A stretch of DNA of 64,000 nucleotides from Paraburkholderia caballeronis (GCF_900104845.1 NZ_FNSR01000002.1:744001-808000), one strand, 5' to 3'. Shown: positions 34,785-43,582, counted from the first letter of the stretch. Notes: generated by a model from the sequence alone, not told the origin. Program-made: numbers and translations.

Positions 34785-37024
34785 CACTGATTCTCCAGAA
34801 GGGGTTGCGCGGCCGCGCTCGACTGGGCCGCCGTCAATGTCGCTCCCGCGGCGATCTCTGCCGACTCAACCTGCGCGGCGGCCTTGATCGAGGCGAGGAG
34901 CAGTTGCAGCTGGCCTTCGAAGGCGACGCGCTGCTGTTCGAGCGTGGATTCGTTCGCCGCGCGCACCGTTTCGAGGTGTGCCTGCAGCTGCGCCTGCGTG
35001 CGTTCGGCGATCATCTGCGCCTGCCGCTCGACCATCGCCAGTTGCGCTTCCTGCTGTCGGTCGGCCGCCGCAGCACGCTCGTCGGCAGCAATCTCGGCCA
35101 ATTTGCCCTGCAGCGCAGCCTGATTCTTGCCCTGCGCGATCTGGACGTCCGACTGCGCTTTCATCTGCGCCGGGTTCGGCTGCGGATTCGAAGCCGCCTG
35201 TTTCGCGCGCGCGACGAGCTGATCGACGGTCTCCTGCAGGCTCGCTTCCAGTGACTTGCCGACGGGGAACGCGCGGACCGCGAACATCAGCATCTGGCCG
35301 AGCAGCGGCACGAGCGTGGGATCGGCGTTCGCCGCCGCGGTGAGGAAGTCGCCGACCGCCTTCAGCAATTCGGTGCGGTCCGCCTTTTCCTGCAACTGGT
35401 TCATCTTCAGCGTCGAGTCGGTTTCGATGTCGAGCCGGTAGTGGCGGACTGTGGTGTTGTGCAGGAGCGCGGCCACCTCTTCCCACGTTGGCTCTTCGAA
35501 CGGCTGCTTGAGATCGTCCGGCAACTCGCCGCCGAGCGCGCGGATGCGGCTCGCCACCTCTTTCTCCATCGCCGTCATCAGCGCGTAGCCGGAGATCTCG
35601 GCGAGCGTGTCGACGCTGAAATGGTTCGCCATGATTTCGGCGATGAGCGAAACAGCGTCGCGCGCGAACCGCTGCACGTCCGCCTGTATGTCCTCCAGAC
35701 GGATCGATACGAAATTGGCCTTCAGCTGCTGCGCGCCATATGTCTCGTTCGGATCGCTCGCGCCCCGCACGATATCCGACATGCCGGTAATCTCGTACAG
35801 GTCCTGCTTCACCTTCTCGCGCGCGTCGTACAGCGTCAGCAGCGTCTGCGCCAGATCGGCCATCGGCAGCATCTGGACTGCACCGACCAGACCACCTTTC
35901 TCAGCGAACGCCGCCCAGGCATCCACCGGGACCAGCACGTTTTCGAGGCCCTCCGACAGCAGCCGCTCCAATCCCGGCGCGCTCGCATCGCGCACGCCAG
36001 CCGCCTTGATCGCGCGCGTGAGCAGCGTAATGCGGCTCGTGAGTTCGTCCAGCTCCCCGGCCTGATCCTGATACATCACATAGTCCGGAACCGGGATCAC
36101 CGAATCGTTCGCGCCATTCGGCAGCAGCGGCCGGGGGCAGGGGAAAAAGCCCTCCAGTCCGAGCGGATCGTCGCGAACGTCCAGCGGCTCCGGATGCACG
36201 CGGCTGATCCAGATCGCGGTCATCGTGTCCTTGTCCCAGATCTCGTAGATACGCGCCTTCTTCTGGTATTCGGTGACCGCCTGCCCCTTCAGGTCTTCGG
36301 GCTCGTGATCGAGGGGCACAGCGTTGCCCTTCTCCGGACCGAATCGCTTCACGAGTTGGCGTCGCGTGAGATACGCGACGCGCCAGACGGCCGTCACTTC
36401 CTGCCACGTTCGCGCAACGGTATGTCCGAAGTCAGTCCAGTGCACATAGTCGACGTCTACTTCTTCATAGTCCAGCTCCTGCACCGGCTCACCGTCGGCG
36501 GTCACGTCCTGCGCGACGTCGTTCGACTCGTTCGCATCGGCATCGTCGTCCACCTCGAACCCCTCGCGCGCGACGTAGTCGTTCGAAGCATCCGACGCGT
36601 CGCGCCAGTGCGGCACGTATCGCAGCCAGAGCGTGCCGCGGCCGGGCAACAGACGGTCCGTGACGCACTGGCGCATGATGGCGCGAAAATCCACCTTCTC
36701 CAGCACGTAGCTCGTCGCACGCTCCAGCACTTCACATGTCACGCGCCCGACCGGATCGGCAGCCAGAAACCGACGCTGAAAATCGGGCTTCGGGTTACGC
36801 GAATAGAGCGCCGGCAGCAACGTCTGCACGTTCGACCACAGGATGTTGTAACGCGACACCTTCTCTTCGCGCACATTGCGCTCGTCCTTGTAGCGCCGCT
36901 CGATTTTCTTGCCCTTCGTTTCCCATTTGCCGGCCTGCTTCTGATAAAGCTCGATCTCCTTCGTCCAGCGATTCACGAGGGAGATTTCCGGCGTGCCGCC
37001 CTGCGGCTGCTCGATGTCGCTCAT
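34784..37024 (-). CDS. Portal protein
   Basis: 746 aa, close in size to P22-type portals. It has the usual mixed N-terminal core (RYKDERNVREEKVSRYNILW; LPALYSRNPKPDFQRR), an acidic insertion (EVDDDADANESNDVAQDV), the wing/stem region (ELDELTSRITLLTRAIKAAG) and a very long Gln/Ala/Glu coiled-coil C-terminus, which may form a barrel as in P22. It lies between the terminase and scaffold genes, as expected. The dodecameric ring is the DNA gate and packaging-motor dock. Confidence 0.85.
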   Translation of the reverse strand: MSDIEQPQGGTPEISLVNRWTKEIELYQKQAGKWETKGKKIERRYKDERNVREEKVSRYNILWSNVQTLLPALYSRNPKPDFQRRFLAADPVGRVTCEVLERATSYVLEKVDFRAIMRQCVTDRLLPGRGTLWLRYVPHWRDASDASNDYVAREGFEVDDDADANESNDVAQDVTADGEPVQELDYEEVDVDYVHWTDFGHTVARTWQEVTAVWRVAYLTRRQLVKRFGPEKGNAVPLDHEPEDLKGQAVTEYQKKARIYEIWDKDTMTAIWISRVHPEPLDVRDDPLGLEGFFPCPRPLLPNGANDSVIPVPDYVMYQDQAGELDELTSRITLLTRAIKAAGVRDASAPGLERLLSEGLENVLVPVDAWAAFAEKGGLVGAVQMLPMADLAQTLLTLYDAREKVKQDLYEITGMSDIVRGASDPNETYGAQQLKANFVSIRLEDIQADVQRFARDAVSLIAEIMANHFSVDTLAEISGYALMTAMEKEVASRIRALGGELPDDLKQPFEEPTWEEVAALLHNTTVRHYRLDIETDSTLKMNQLQEKADRTELLKAVGDFLTAAANADPTLVPLLGQMLMFAVRAFPVGKSLEASLQETVDQLVARAKQAASNPQPNPAQMKAQSDVQIAQGKNQAALQGKLAEIAADERAAAADRQQEAQLAMVERQAQMIAERTQAQLQAHLETVRAANESTLEQQRVAFEGQLQLLLASIKAAAQVESAEIAAGATLTAAQSSAAAQPLLENQ

Positions 37025-37026
37025 GG

Positions 37027-37308
37027 TCAGCCTGCGGTAAAGCCGACGGTCGCAGAAACCGTGCCGCCGATGACGATGTTCAACCCGTTCACGAACGCGA
37101 AGGGAAGCGGGATCCACTGGCCCGGCGTCGGCGTGAATTCGTCGACGAGGAGAGTGCCAACGCCGTCGGCCGCATCGTCGTAAATGGCAATCGTCGGCGT
37201 GCCTGTCGCCGCGCTCACGAAAATGCCGCCGAGCACGCCGTCGCCCGCACGAATGTTTCCGGACGCCGAGACGTGCCGGTACGAGTAGGCCTGCGTGACG
37301 TGATTCAT
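37027..37308 (-). CDS. Small beta-rich hypothetical virion protein
   Basis: 93 aa, beta-rich (RAGDGVLGGIFVSAATGTPT; LNIVIGGTVSATVGFTAG), with its start inside the terminase stop region and 2 bp before the portal start. It reads like short phage proteins of unknown function that sit between terL and portal. Possibly a minor capsid component. Confidence 0.55.
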   Translation of the reverse strand: MNHVTQAYSYRHVSASGNIRAGDGVLGGIFVSAATGTPTIAIYDDAADGVGTLLVDEFTPTPGQWIPLPFAFVNGLNIVIGGTVSATVGFTAG

Positions 37309-38765
37309 ATACGCTCCCGTTGAGCCGTAAGGTTGCTTTGCGCGGGCCAGAACACCTCTTTGGCCGTCATGTCGTGCAGGAAGCGCGGCTGCTCGACTGG
37401 AGCCTCCTGCGGGGGATTACGCCAGACGAGCGACAGATAGCGGAATGCGTCCGCCGCGTGGCTGGTCCAGTCGTGCACCGGCGTGTCAGTGAACATCTTC
37501 TTGTCCTCGTCCCACTCGCGGCGATAGGTCTTGAGCGAGTCGATGCCGAACGAACACCGCTCCTCATCGAAGTAGCATTGCTTGAGCGTCGCGCGCGCCG
37601 CCTGAATCCCGTCCTGCAGGCTGAGGCTCGGCACGATTCTCCCCTTTACGCCGAAGTCGGCCAGCTGCTCCATTGCCGAGCGTGCGGCTGCGAATGTCTT
37701 CGGGCGAGCATCGTGCGGAAGCCAGTGAGTGGCGTAGCGCCATGCAATCCGGTGAGCATGTTCGGGAAGCGACTCACCGAACGACCACTTCACGGGCTTG
37801 CCGTTCTCGCCGTACTCGTGCACGACGATCCGGCGACCATGGATCACTTCGGCGTAATGCAGCGGATCCTTGCCGGACGCCCGGTAATGGTCGATCAGCC
37901 GGATTTGCCCCCAGGCGACCTGATAGAACCAGATCGATGTATCGTCGGTGCGCCCGAGATCCCACGCGGTGAACACGGGCAGCATCGGGTCATAGGGCAC
38001 CGCGCCGATCCGGCCTTCCTGCTGCGCGGCCGCCATCTCGCGCCCGTAGTACGCGCCGAGAATTGCGGCCTCAAAGCTGCACAGATATTCCTGCTCGTAC
38101 AGCGCGTTGCCCTGATCCTCGCCGAACATCGAGATGTATTCGAGGCGGAACTGCTCAAGATCGGCTATCGAAAACCGGCCAGTCTTCAGGACGCTCGACA
38201 CCTCCGCGAACCAGGCGGGATTGGCGCGCGCCATCTCGTACATCGCGTGCGCATGGTTCTTGCCGCGCGGCGTCGTGATGAACATCGCCCAGCCGCCGTT
38301 TTCGTCGAGGATCGGCTTCAGATAACCCCATGCGGCCGGATTCGCGAGCGCCCATTCCGACATGACCAGCCCGGCCGGCGGCGAGCCGACAAGGCTGTTG
38401 AAGTTGTCCGAGCCGACCACCTGCCACGTCGAGCCGCACTTGAGCTTGATGAACATCTCGTTCTCGCGCGTCGTCGTGCGCAGGGCTTCCGGAAACGCCT
38501 CATCAATCCGGCGCTTCCCCGTGTTGGGATTCACCGCTTCCCAGATGGCCTTGCGGGCCTGCGAGGCCTGCGGCAGCATGTGCCAGTAGGTCGCCACCCG
38601 ATCGTGCGCCGCATAGCATGTCCAGTGCAGCGCGACATCGTCCTTGCCCCAGCGCCGGTGCGCGATGTCGATCGCACGCTTCCCGCCGCGGAGCATGTAA
38701 TTCCACAGCCGCCCTTGATAGATACGGGGCGACCACTCGTGCGGCAGGATGATTTCGCCGCTCAC
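37305..38765 (-). CDS. terL: Terminase large subunit
   Basis: 486 aa from a GTG that overlaps the small-subunit stop (GTGA). The ATPase half begins RIYQGRLWNYMLRGGKRAID with IAHRRWGKDDVAL as the Walker A-like region and GLVMSEWAL as Walker B. The nuclease half has TAWDLGRTDDTSIWF, typical for the RNase H-like metal site (first Asp), and HDWTSHAADAFRYL near the end (last Asp). This is a complete packaging motor and headful/cos nuclease. The upstream in-frame extension lies inside terS and is rejected. Confidence 0.9.
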   Translation of the reverse strand: MSGEIILPHEWSPRIYQGRLWNYMLRGGKRAIDIAHRRWGKDDVALHWTCYAAHDRVATYWHMLPQASQARKAIWEAVNPNTGKRRIDEAFPEALRTTTRENEMFIKLKCGSTWQVVGSDNFNSLVGSPPAGLVMSEWALANPAAWGYLKPILDENGGWAMFITTPRGKNHAHAMYEMARANPAWFAEVSSVLKTGRFSIADLEQFRLEYISMFGEDQGNALYEQEYLCSFEAAILGAYYGREMAAAQQEGRIGAVPYDPMLPVFTAWDLGRTDDTSIWFYQVAWGQIRLIDHYRASGKDPLHYAEVIHGRRIVVHEYGENGKPVKWSFGESLPEHAHRIAWRYATHWLPHDARPKTFAAARSAMEQLADFGVKGRIVPSLSLQDGIQAARATLKQCYFDEERCSFGIDSLKTYRREWDEDKKMFTDTPVHDWTSHAADAFRYLSLVWRNPPQEAPVEQPRFLHDMTAKEVFWPAQSNLTAQRERI

Positions 38766-39214
38766 TCCGGCATCTCCGGCGCGGGTTCGTTGTTCAGCTT
38801 CACGACCTGCACGGTCCCGGAATGGTTCAGGTCCGCCTGCAGCTTGTCGCCATACTTCTTCGGGGCGAGCTTCGATGCGTACCACTGGCGCGTGAGAACC
38901 TGAAGGCGGCGATGCTCGATCATGTCCGCCTCGGTCACCTCTTCGCCCCACTCCCTCGACACCGTCTTGGTCCCGAGCACCGGCGTGTCCGCGATCTCGA
39001 TGCACTCCTCGGCGTAGAGGTCAGCCTGCGCCTCGCGCGCGTACGCGTACCTGGTACGAAAACCCTCGTTGTCCTTGTCCGCGAGCCATCCCAGCACCGT
39101 CTGCCGACCGGGCATATTCCGATCCTTGCAGATCGTGCGAAGGCTTTCGCCGTCGGCGATCCGCGAGCAGATCACCTCGGCGACGCGGTCGGAATATTTG
39201 CTCGGTCGGCCCAT
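38762..39214 (-). CDS. terS: Terminase small subunit
   Basis: 150 aa. The N-terminal helix-turn-helix (AEVICSRIADGESLRTICKD; TVLGWLADKDNEGFRTRYA) matches the Sf6/Terminase_5 style small subunit that recognises the packaging site. A central oligomerisation helix and a short beta C-terminus (SGTVQVVKLNN) follow. It directly precedes and overlaps terL. Confidence 0.85.
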   Translation of the reverse strand: MGRPSKYSDRVAEVICSRIADGESLRTICKDRNMPGRQTVLGWLADKDNEGFRTRYAYAREAQADLYAEECIEIADTPVLGTKTVSREWGEEVTEADMIEHRRLQVLTRQWYASKLAPKKYGDKLQADLNHSGTVQVVKLNNEPAPEMPE

Positions 39215-39217
39215 TGC

Positions 39218-39970
39218 TCACAGCAACTTGCGCAGCTTCGCCAGTTCGCTCACCACCTCGTGATGCGCGACTTCCAGTCCGTTGCGAACGTGGGCCTCGA
39301 TGCGCTCGATCGACGCCTTCACGGCCGAGATTTCGGCCTCGGGCTCGCGAGCCGCAGCCGATACGTGGTCGGACACGAGCTGGAACACTGCTTCGAGATG
39401 CATCGCCACGCGCTGCGGCAGGGTCAACCCGATCACCTCATCGGCCGGCGGCGCAGCCGCAGCGGCGGGAGCCGGCGCGACCGCGTTCGAGGCAGCAATG
39501 TCCGGGAGTCCAGTGGATGCAGCGGCATCGGCTGCCGGACCAGCCTGCGCTTCCCCCGATTCGGGTGCTGCCGCCGGCGTGCCATCCGTGTTCTTCACGG
39601 CTTCGGCGGGATCGTCGACAGCGGGCTGCTGCGGATCACCGTCGACCTGAGTCGCGCGCAACGCCGCATCGGCGGCAGAGGTCGTAGCGGAAGTATCGCT
39701 GGGTACGGCCGCCGCAGGTGCTGCATCGATCTCCCCCACCGTGGCCCCGCCAGCCTCCTGTTCGCCCGTGGCCGCCGCCGCGCTTTCGCCTTGCTGGGCC
39801 TGCGTTTGCGGCTCAGATGCTTGCATTCCGCCGCCGCGGGTCTCGCCCAGCGCGGGGCTCGCCGTCGGCGCGTTTCCCGCATCAGCCGGCGCAGCTGCGC
39901 TCGCGTCGTCGGACATGTACAGCGGCGCGAGCGCCGCGAGTATCAACTTCAGGAGATTCGAGGATTTCAT
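39218..39970 (-). CDS. Ala/Pro-rich hypothetical protein before terminase
   Basis: 250 aa. It begins KSSNLLKLILAALAPLYMSD, a possible signal or membrane segment. A long Ala/Asp/Glu/Pro low-complexity linker follows, then a helical C-terminus (LTLPQRVAMHLEAVFQLVSD; VRNGLEVAHHEVVSELAKL). The start at 39970 is the first ATG after the Rmf-like gene. No family recognised. Confidence 0.5.
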   Translation of the reverse strand: MKSSNLLKLILAALAPLYMSDDASAAAPADAGNAPTASPALGETRGGGMQASEPQTQAQQGESAAAATGEQEAGGATVGEIDAAPAAAVPSDTSATTSAADAALRATQVDGDPQQPAVDDPAEAVKNTDGTPAAAPESGEAQAGPAADAAASTGLPDIAASNAVAPAPAAAAAPPADEVIGLTLPQRVAMHLEAVFQLVSDHVSAAAREPEAEISAVKASIERIEAHVRNGLEVAHHEVVSELAKLRKLL

Positions 39971-39977
39971 CGTTGCC

Positions 39978-40169
39978 TCAAGTGAAATCGGCCCGCTCCG
40001 ATCGAGCGAACCGGGCGCCGAATGCGGCGTTCTGGTAACCACGGATCCATGTCAGGAGGGCAGACGAGTTCTGCGGATAGGGACAGTGGCTGACCGCCAT
40101 GCCGCGTTCGAAGGCCTCGCGGCCCTCGGCGGCATAGCGTTCGATCTCTTCGCGGGAAAGCACGGGCAC
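39978..40169 (-). CDS. Rmf/CrpP-like small protein
   Basis: 63 aa. EGREAFERGMAVSHCPY followed by LLTWIRGYQNA is the signature of the ribosome modulation factor/CrpP group (G.xA...G....CPY......W..GY). Rmf dimerises ribosomes for hibernation; CrpP-like copies on plasmids and phages have debated roles. A phage copy could slow host translation or act as a regulator. The motif is clear; the function is not. Confidence 0.7.
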   Translation of the reverse strand: MPVLSREEIERYAAEGREAFERGMAVSHCPYPQNSSALLTWIRGYQNAAFGARFARSERADFT

Positions 40170-40221
40170 TCCTGGACGGTTGCCCGAAAATGGTAGGTAA
40201 CGGGAAATTTGCTGAACAGGC

Positions 40222-40557
40222 CTACCGTCGGCGCGCCCGCTCGCAGAGCGACCGGAACCGGTCGAGGGACGCGGTGTAGCCTTCGAGTTGCCCAGTCATG
40301 ATGGCGGCTCCCCAGCGCCTCGTCGCCACGTCCACGTGTCGCTCCTCTTCTCGCCAGAAGTACACGCGGCCGTTCTTGTCTGGCGCAGCCTCGCGAATAG
40401 CGCCATCCGCGACCGCGCGCTGGAGCAGATCGCGAACCCCCTCCCGGCTGCAGCCGAGCCGCAGCCGGACCGCATGCTCCGTGTACATGCGATTGAGCGC
40501 CATGCGCTGAAGAAGGCTTTCCACGGTCAGCGGCAGCGATTTCTTGAAGGCGCGCAC
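40222..40557 (-). CDS. Winged-helix-like hypothetical protein
   Basis: 111 aa. The first 60 residues (VESLLQRMALNRMYTEHAV; GCSREGVRDLLQRAVADGAI) look like a winged helix, then NGRVYFWREEER forms the wing. It lies between early replication genes and the late operon, so a late-transcription regulator is possible. No Q-antiterminator motif is recognised. Confidence 0.5.
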   Translation of the reverse strand: MRAFKKSLPLTVESLLQRMALNRMYTEHAVRLRLGCSREGVRDLLQRAVADGAIREAAPDKNGRVYFWREEERHVDVATRRWGAAIMTGQLEGYTASLDRFRSLCERARRR

Positions 40558-40569
40558 GGCTCGCCCCTC

Positions 40570-40953
40570 TCAGATCTGCACGCGAGCGGACAGATCCGAC
40601 ACGATTTCGCTGCACCGGTCCACGCGCGCCAGCAGCGCGCGCAGCGAATTGACCAGCGTCGAATCCGATGCCATCGGATTGCCATCGGTTCCGGTGTTGC
40701 CCTTCTGTTGCGGTGGCACCAGCACGGCTTCGATGCGCTTCTCGTGCTCGGCCAGCAACTCTTCGAGCGCGCCCACCGCGGCGCTCGCGCGCTGCATAAG
40801 ATCGAGCGCCTTCACCGGCGCCACCGGCTCTGCGGCGAAGGCCTCCTGCAACCTGGTGCGCATCTCGTTGCGCAGGCCCCCGATGTTCTGCTGCGCCTGC
40901 ATCGCCTGCACCTGCCCCGCCGTCAGCCCGACGATATCGGATTGCCCGTACAT
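40570..40953 (-). CDS. Helical hypothetical phage protein
   Basis: 127 aa, nearly all helix (QVQAMQAQQNIGGLRNEMRT; SAAVGALEELLAEHEKRIEA; TLVNSLRALLARVDRCSEIV). No recognised motif. Part of the minus-strand middle gene block. Confidence 0.5.
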   Translation of the reverse strand: MYGQSDIVGLTAGQVQAMQAQQNIGGLRNEMRTRLQEAFAAEPVAPVKALDLMQRASAAVGALEELLAEHEKRIEAVLVPPQQKGNTGTDGNPMASDSTLVNSLRALLARVDRCSEIVSDLSARVQI

Positions 40954-41004
40954 CTGAATCTCCCTGGCGGCAAAAGCCGCCGTAATTGCTGCGATATAAC
41001 GAAC

Positions 41005-41334
41005 TCAAACTTCCCGTTCCAGCTCGCCAGATTCGAAAAAATCCCGAAGGGATTTACAGTTATCAACGAGAAAGGCATAGCACCGCAGGTATTCGGGCGT
41101 AATCCAGTCCTTCTTCGGCGCCTCAACGCCGCGGCGCTGATGCTCGGGAATAAACGCCTCCACCTCGACGCGGTCAGCGTCGAACGAGCCATCGGCGCGC
41201 CGAATGCGGCGCAACGCGCGTACACCCGTTACGAACTCCACGTCATCAACGCGATACGAGAGCCGGGTTCGATGACCCGAGCGCAATTCCACGACTACCG
41301 GACTGGGCACGAGAACAGTCAGCACCATCGTCAT
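41005..41334 (-). CDS. Hypothetical phage protein
   Basis: 109 aa with a beta-rich N-half (TVLVPSPVVVELRSGHRTRL) and an acidic helical C-half (EYLRCYAFLVDNCKSLRDFF). Its start overlaps the stop of the HNH-like gene (ATGA). No family recognised. Confidence 0.5.
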   Translation of the reverse strand: MTMVLTVLVPSPVVVELRSGHRTRLSYRVDDVEFVTGVRALRRIRRADGSFDADRVEVEAFIPEHQRRGVEAPKKDWITPEYLRCYAFLVDNCKSLRDFFESGELEREV

Positions 41335-41633
41335 CGCGCCACCCCGTACAGCCGCTCGATCGTCGCGTTCAGCAGATCGATCTGCGTCACCTTCAGGATC
41401 CGCAGGTACGTCTGGTCGCCGTGCACGCCGTTCGTGCCGCGATGGCAGTCGTCAGCGCAAAGCGGTACCGTGCAGAAGTCGCCTGCCCGCTGCGCGCCGC
41501 CGTGACCCACACGCACGTGATGCACTTCCGTTCTCGACGTCTGCGTGCGGCCGAGCAGCGTGCAGCAGATGCAGGCCATCGCCGCCACGCGACCCATGTG
41601 CGCGCTCTCGCGCTTGTTCGGTCGATGGCTCAT
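41331..41633 (-). CDS. HNH/Ref-like nuclease-type protein
   Basis: 100 aa. Contains CICCTLLGRTQ, EVHHVRVGHGGAQRAGDF and TVPLCADDCHRG, the zinc-binding and HH..C..H layout of DUF968/Ref-like small phage nucleases of the HNH fold. P1 Ref is a RecA-dependent nuclease; small relatives sit near replication genes in many lambdoid phages. The start at 41633 gives SHRPNKRESAHMGR. It may help recombination or resolve replication intermediates. Confidence 0.65.
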   Translation of the reverse strand: MSHRPNKRESAHMGRVAAMACICCTLLGRTQTSRTEVHHVRVGHGGAQRAGDFCTVPLCADDCHRGTNGVHGDQTYLRILKVTQIDLLNATIERLYGVAR

Positions 41634-41977
41634 GCGGCCCTTCCAATCCACACCATGCCGCGCATCGCTGCCTCGACAGCCAGATCGGCCGCCGGCCACC
41701 AGGGGCAATCGTCCGGGTGACCGAAATCCACCTTGGCAGGAACCGCGCGCGCTGACCGCGGCAGCTCAAGCGCCGTGCGCGTGAACACGTAATGACCGGG
41801 TTTGCCCGGGCCGCCGCGCGCCGAGGTCTCGCAGCGAAAATAGCCGTCGTCGACCAGCCCGAGCGCGACGCTGCGCGCCTGCTTCGAACTCACGCCCACA
41901 TGGTCCGCAATCTGGACCGCCGTCATCGCGCCGCGGGCCGCCACGAGATCGAACACTTTCACTTTGGTTGGATGCAT
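41630..41977 (-). CDS. Winged-helix DNA-binding protein
   Basis: 115 aa. VFDLVAARGAMTAVQIADHV plus SSKQARSVALGLVDDGYF is a MarR/IclR-like winged helix, and the C-terminus (DDCPWWPAADLAVEAAMRGM) is a conserved-looking short tail. Codons overlap both neighbours. Probably an early-region regulator or replication accessory. Confidence 0.6.
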   Translation of the reverse strand: MHPTKVKVFDLVAARGAMTAVQIADHVGVSSKQARSVALGLVDDGYFRCETSARGGPGKPGHYVFTRTALELPRSARAVPAKVDFGHPDDCPWWPAADLAVEAAMRGMVWIGRAA

Positions 41978-42201
41978 CAGAACGGGATCTCCGATTCATC
42001 GACGAACGTCGTGCGGACCATGTCGTCGACGCGCCGCGCGGCCTTCGCTTCGAGCACCACGAACATCTGGCCCGGGTTCGCGCGGGCGAGCCTTTCGGCT
42101 TCTTTCGTCGCGGATTCTTCGCTGCCGTGCCGGAAGCGCGGCGGACGCTCACTGGTCGGCGACCAGACGAGCCAGAAGGTTTGCTTGTTCTCGGGAGTCA
42201 T
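41977..42201 (-). CDS. Small hypothetical phage protein
   Basis: 74 aa: FWLVWSPTSERPPRFRHGS followed by an EAERLARANPGQMFVVLEA helix-strand pair. This compact alpha/beta layout is common in phage early regions next to replication genes. Overlaps the replication gene stop. Function unknown. Confidence 0.55.
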   Translation of the reverse strand: MTPENKQTFWLVWSPTSERPPRFRHGSEESATKEAERLARANPGQMFVVLEAKAARRVDDMVRTTFVDESEIPF

Positions 42202-43310
42202 GATGCGTACCAGTCAACGGGCATGAGGGCTTCGCCAAGCGTCGCCACGATCGTCTGCAGGAACTGGCCGCCGGTGCGCTGCGCGTCGCGCAGGATCGCG
42301 TCGATCCACGGCCCTTTGCCGGCCGCGCGCGCCACGACGGCGCGGTAAAGCGGGAGCGGCTCGTCACGATGCTTCGGCCGGGCGCCGAACTTCTCGCCGG
42401 CCGCCACGAGCACCTCCTCGCCAGCCAGCCACCAGTCCTCGACGGCAGCGATCGCCGCCGGTGCGCAGGCCTCGGCGAGGAAGCCGGCGACGAACGCGAC
42501 ATACGTCGGCCGGTCGTCCTCGTCGCGCACCCGGGCCGCGGCGGCGAGCTTGTGTGCGGCGCGCAGCTGCCCGGCCGTGACGGCCTTGCCGACCCACGTG
42601 AGCACGACCGCCCGGTCCTTGCTCCGGTCGATCGCCAGCACCTTGCCGCGATCGCGTTCGAGCGCGATCAGCAGGTCGGTGAGTTCGCGCTCGCGGTTCT
42701 CCGGAGCGGAGTCTTTTTCATCGGCGGCAGCAGCGGCAGCAGAGTTATCCACAGGGTCGCGTGCGCACGCGTTGCTGCTGCTCTCTTCTGTAATCTCTGC
42801 TGTAGTCTTAACCCCGTTAACGAATGCGGGAAACTGGCGCTCGCGAATGTCGGTTTCCAGCATCCGGGAATGCTGGTTTTCCGCATTCGGTAATGCGGGT
42901 TTCTCGCATTCCCGAATGTTAGTTTCTCGCATTCGGGAATGCGACTTTCCAGCATTCGGTAATGCGGGTTTCTCGCAGTCGGGCGCGGCCGCCGCTTTCA
43001 GCAGATCCTCCAGCCGGTCGAGATCGAGCCGATAGAACATCTTGTGCTCCAGCCGGTCATGCTTCTCGTGCAATACGCCGCAGCGCTTCAGCGAGCGCCG
43101 GGCATTCTCCTGCTCGTTGCGGGACATCCCCGTCTCGGCAGTCAGCTGCGCCTGCGTCTTGAACACGCCGCGATCGTCTGTCGCCCGTTTCGACCAGTAA
43201 TACAGCTGGCAGAACAGGATGGCCGCATTGATGCCGCCCAGCGGAGCCGCCAGCGCCGGGTAATACGCTACCGGATGCCCGATGCTGTCGAGGAAATCAG
43301 AAAGCCTCAC
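42198..43310 (-). CDS. Phage replication initiator (O-like) with internal iterons
   Basis: 370 aa, GTG start overlapping the preceding stop (GTGA). N-terminal winged-helix domain (INAAILFCQLYYWSKR; GVFKTQAQLTAETGMSRNEQ; ARRSLKRCGVLHE). Residues about 110-165 are encoded by a 23-bp repeat array and read as a loosely repetitive linker (CEKPALPNA, SRMRETNIRE). The C-terminal half is helical (VVLTWVGKAVTAGQLRAAHK) and may load the helicase. Like lambda O, the gene appears to hold its own origin. A helicase or loader gene is not visible next door, so host DnaB would be needed. Confidence 0.72.
   Translation of the reverse strand: MRLSDFLDSIGHPVAYYPALAAPLGGINAAILFCQLYYWSKRATDDRGVFKTQAQLTAETGMSRNEQENARRSLKRCGVLHEKHDRLEHKMFYRLDLDRLEDLLKAAAAPDCEKPALPNAGKSHSRMRETNIRECEKPALPNAENQHSRMLETDIRERQFPAFVNGVKTTAEITEESSSNACARDPVDNSAAAAAADEKDSAPENRERELTDLLIALERDRGKVLAIDRSKDRAVVLTWVGKAVTAGQLRAAHKLAAAARVRDEDDRPTYVAFVAGFLAEACAPAAIAAVEDWWLAGEEVLVAAGEKFGARPKHRDEPLPLYRAVVARAAGKGPWIDAILRDAQRTGGQFLQTIVATLGEALMPVDWYAS
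42808..42991. repeat. 23-bp iteron array, probable phage replication origin
   Basis: Five clear head-to-tail 23-bp units start at 42854, 42877, 42900, 42923 and 42946, each of the form TTTCTCGCATTCGGGAATGCG plus 2 bp (the last two bases vary). Degenerate units at 42808, 42831 and 42969 keep the same phase. Each unit contains an imperfect inverted repeat GCATTC-GG-GAATGC. The 23-bp period is not a multiple of three, so the array is maintained as DNA and not as a protein repeat. Location inside the initiator gene parallels lambda ori in gene O. Confidence 0.82.
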
Positions 43311-43582
43311 CGTGAATTGCTCCACACCGGGTTCTCCAGCGCCAGCCGGATGCGCAGCACGCGCCCATCCTTCGACGCCGTGAAATAGCCATCCGCTTCG
43401 AGCGCACCCAGGTACTTTCGCGCGGCCGACTCGCTGATGCCGCACTGAAGCGCCAGCCGCGGCACGTGCACCAGCGCTTCAAGCGACGGCCTACCCGCCA
43501 TCCGCGCGACCGCTAGCAGCACCAGTTTCTTCAGGCCGGGAAGCTCGAATTCCCATGCTTCTACCTCGTGGATCAGGCTCAT
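43307..43582 (-). CDS. Winged-helix replication-region protein
   Basis: 91 aa. GLKKLVLLAVARMAGRPSLE, then LQCGISESAARKYLGALEADGYF, then a basic wing (KDGRVLRIRLAL). This is the HTH layout found upstream of O-like genes in Burkholderia and Pseudomonas phages. Codon overlaps on both sides tie it to the replication operon. Likely DNA-binding, perhaps at the iterons. Confidence 0.6.
   Translation of the reverse strand: MSLIHEVEAWEFELPGLKKLVLLAVARMAGRPSLEALVHVPRLALQCGISESAARKYLGALEADGYFTASKDGRVLRIRLALENPVWSNSR

Noticed and set aside
35441..37183. 580-codon plus-strand ORF opposite the portal gene
   Set aside because: Antisense shadow of the portal gene; no family features and no ribosome site.
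38765..39005. Longer start for the large terminase subunit (to 39005)
   Set aside because: The extension overlaps the small subunit in another frame and lacks terminase similarity; the GTG overlapping the terS stop is a better start.
42808..42991. CRISPR array
   Set aside because: The 23-bp units are contiguous with no unique spacers and lie inside a coding gene; they are iterons.
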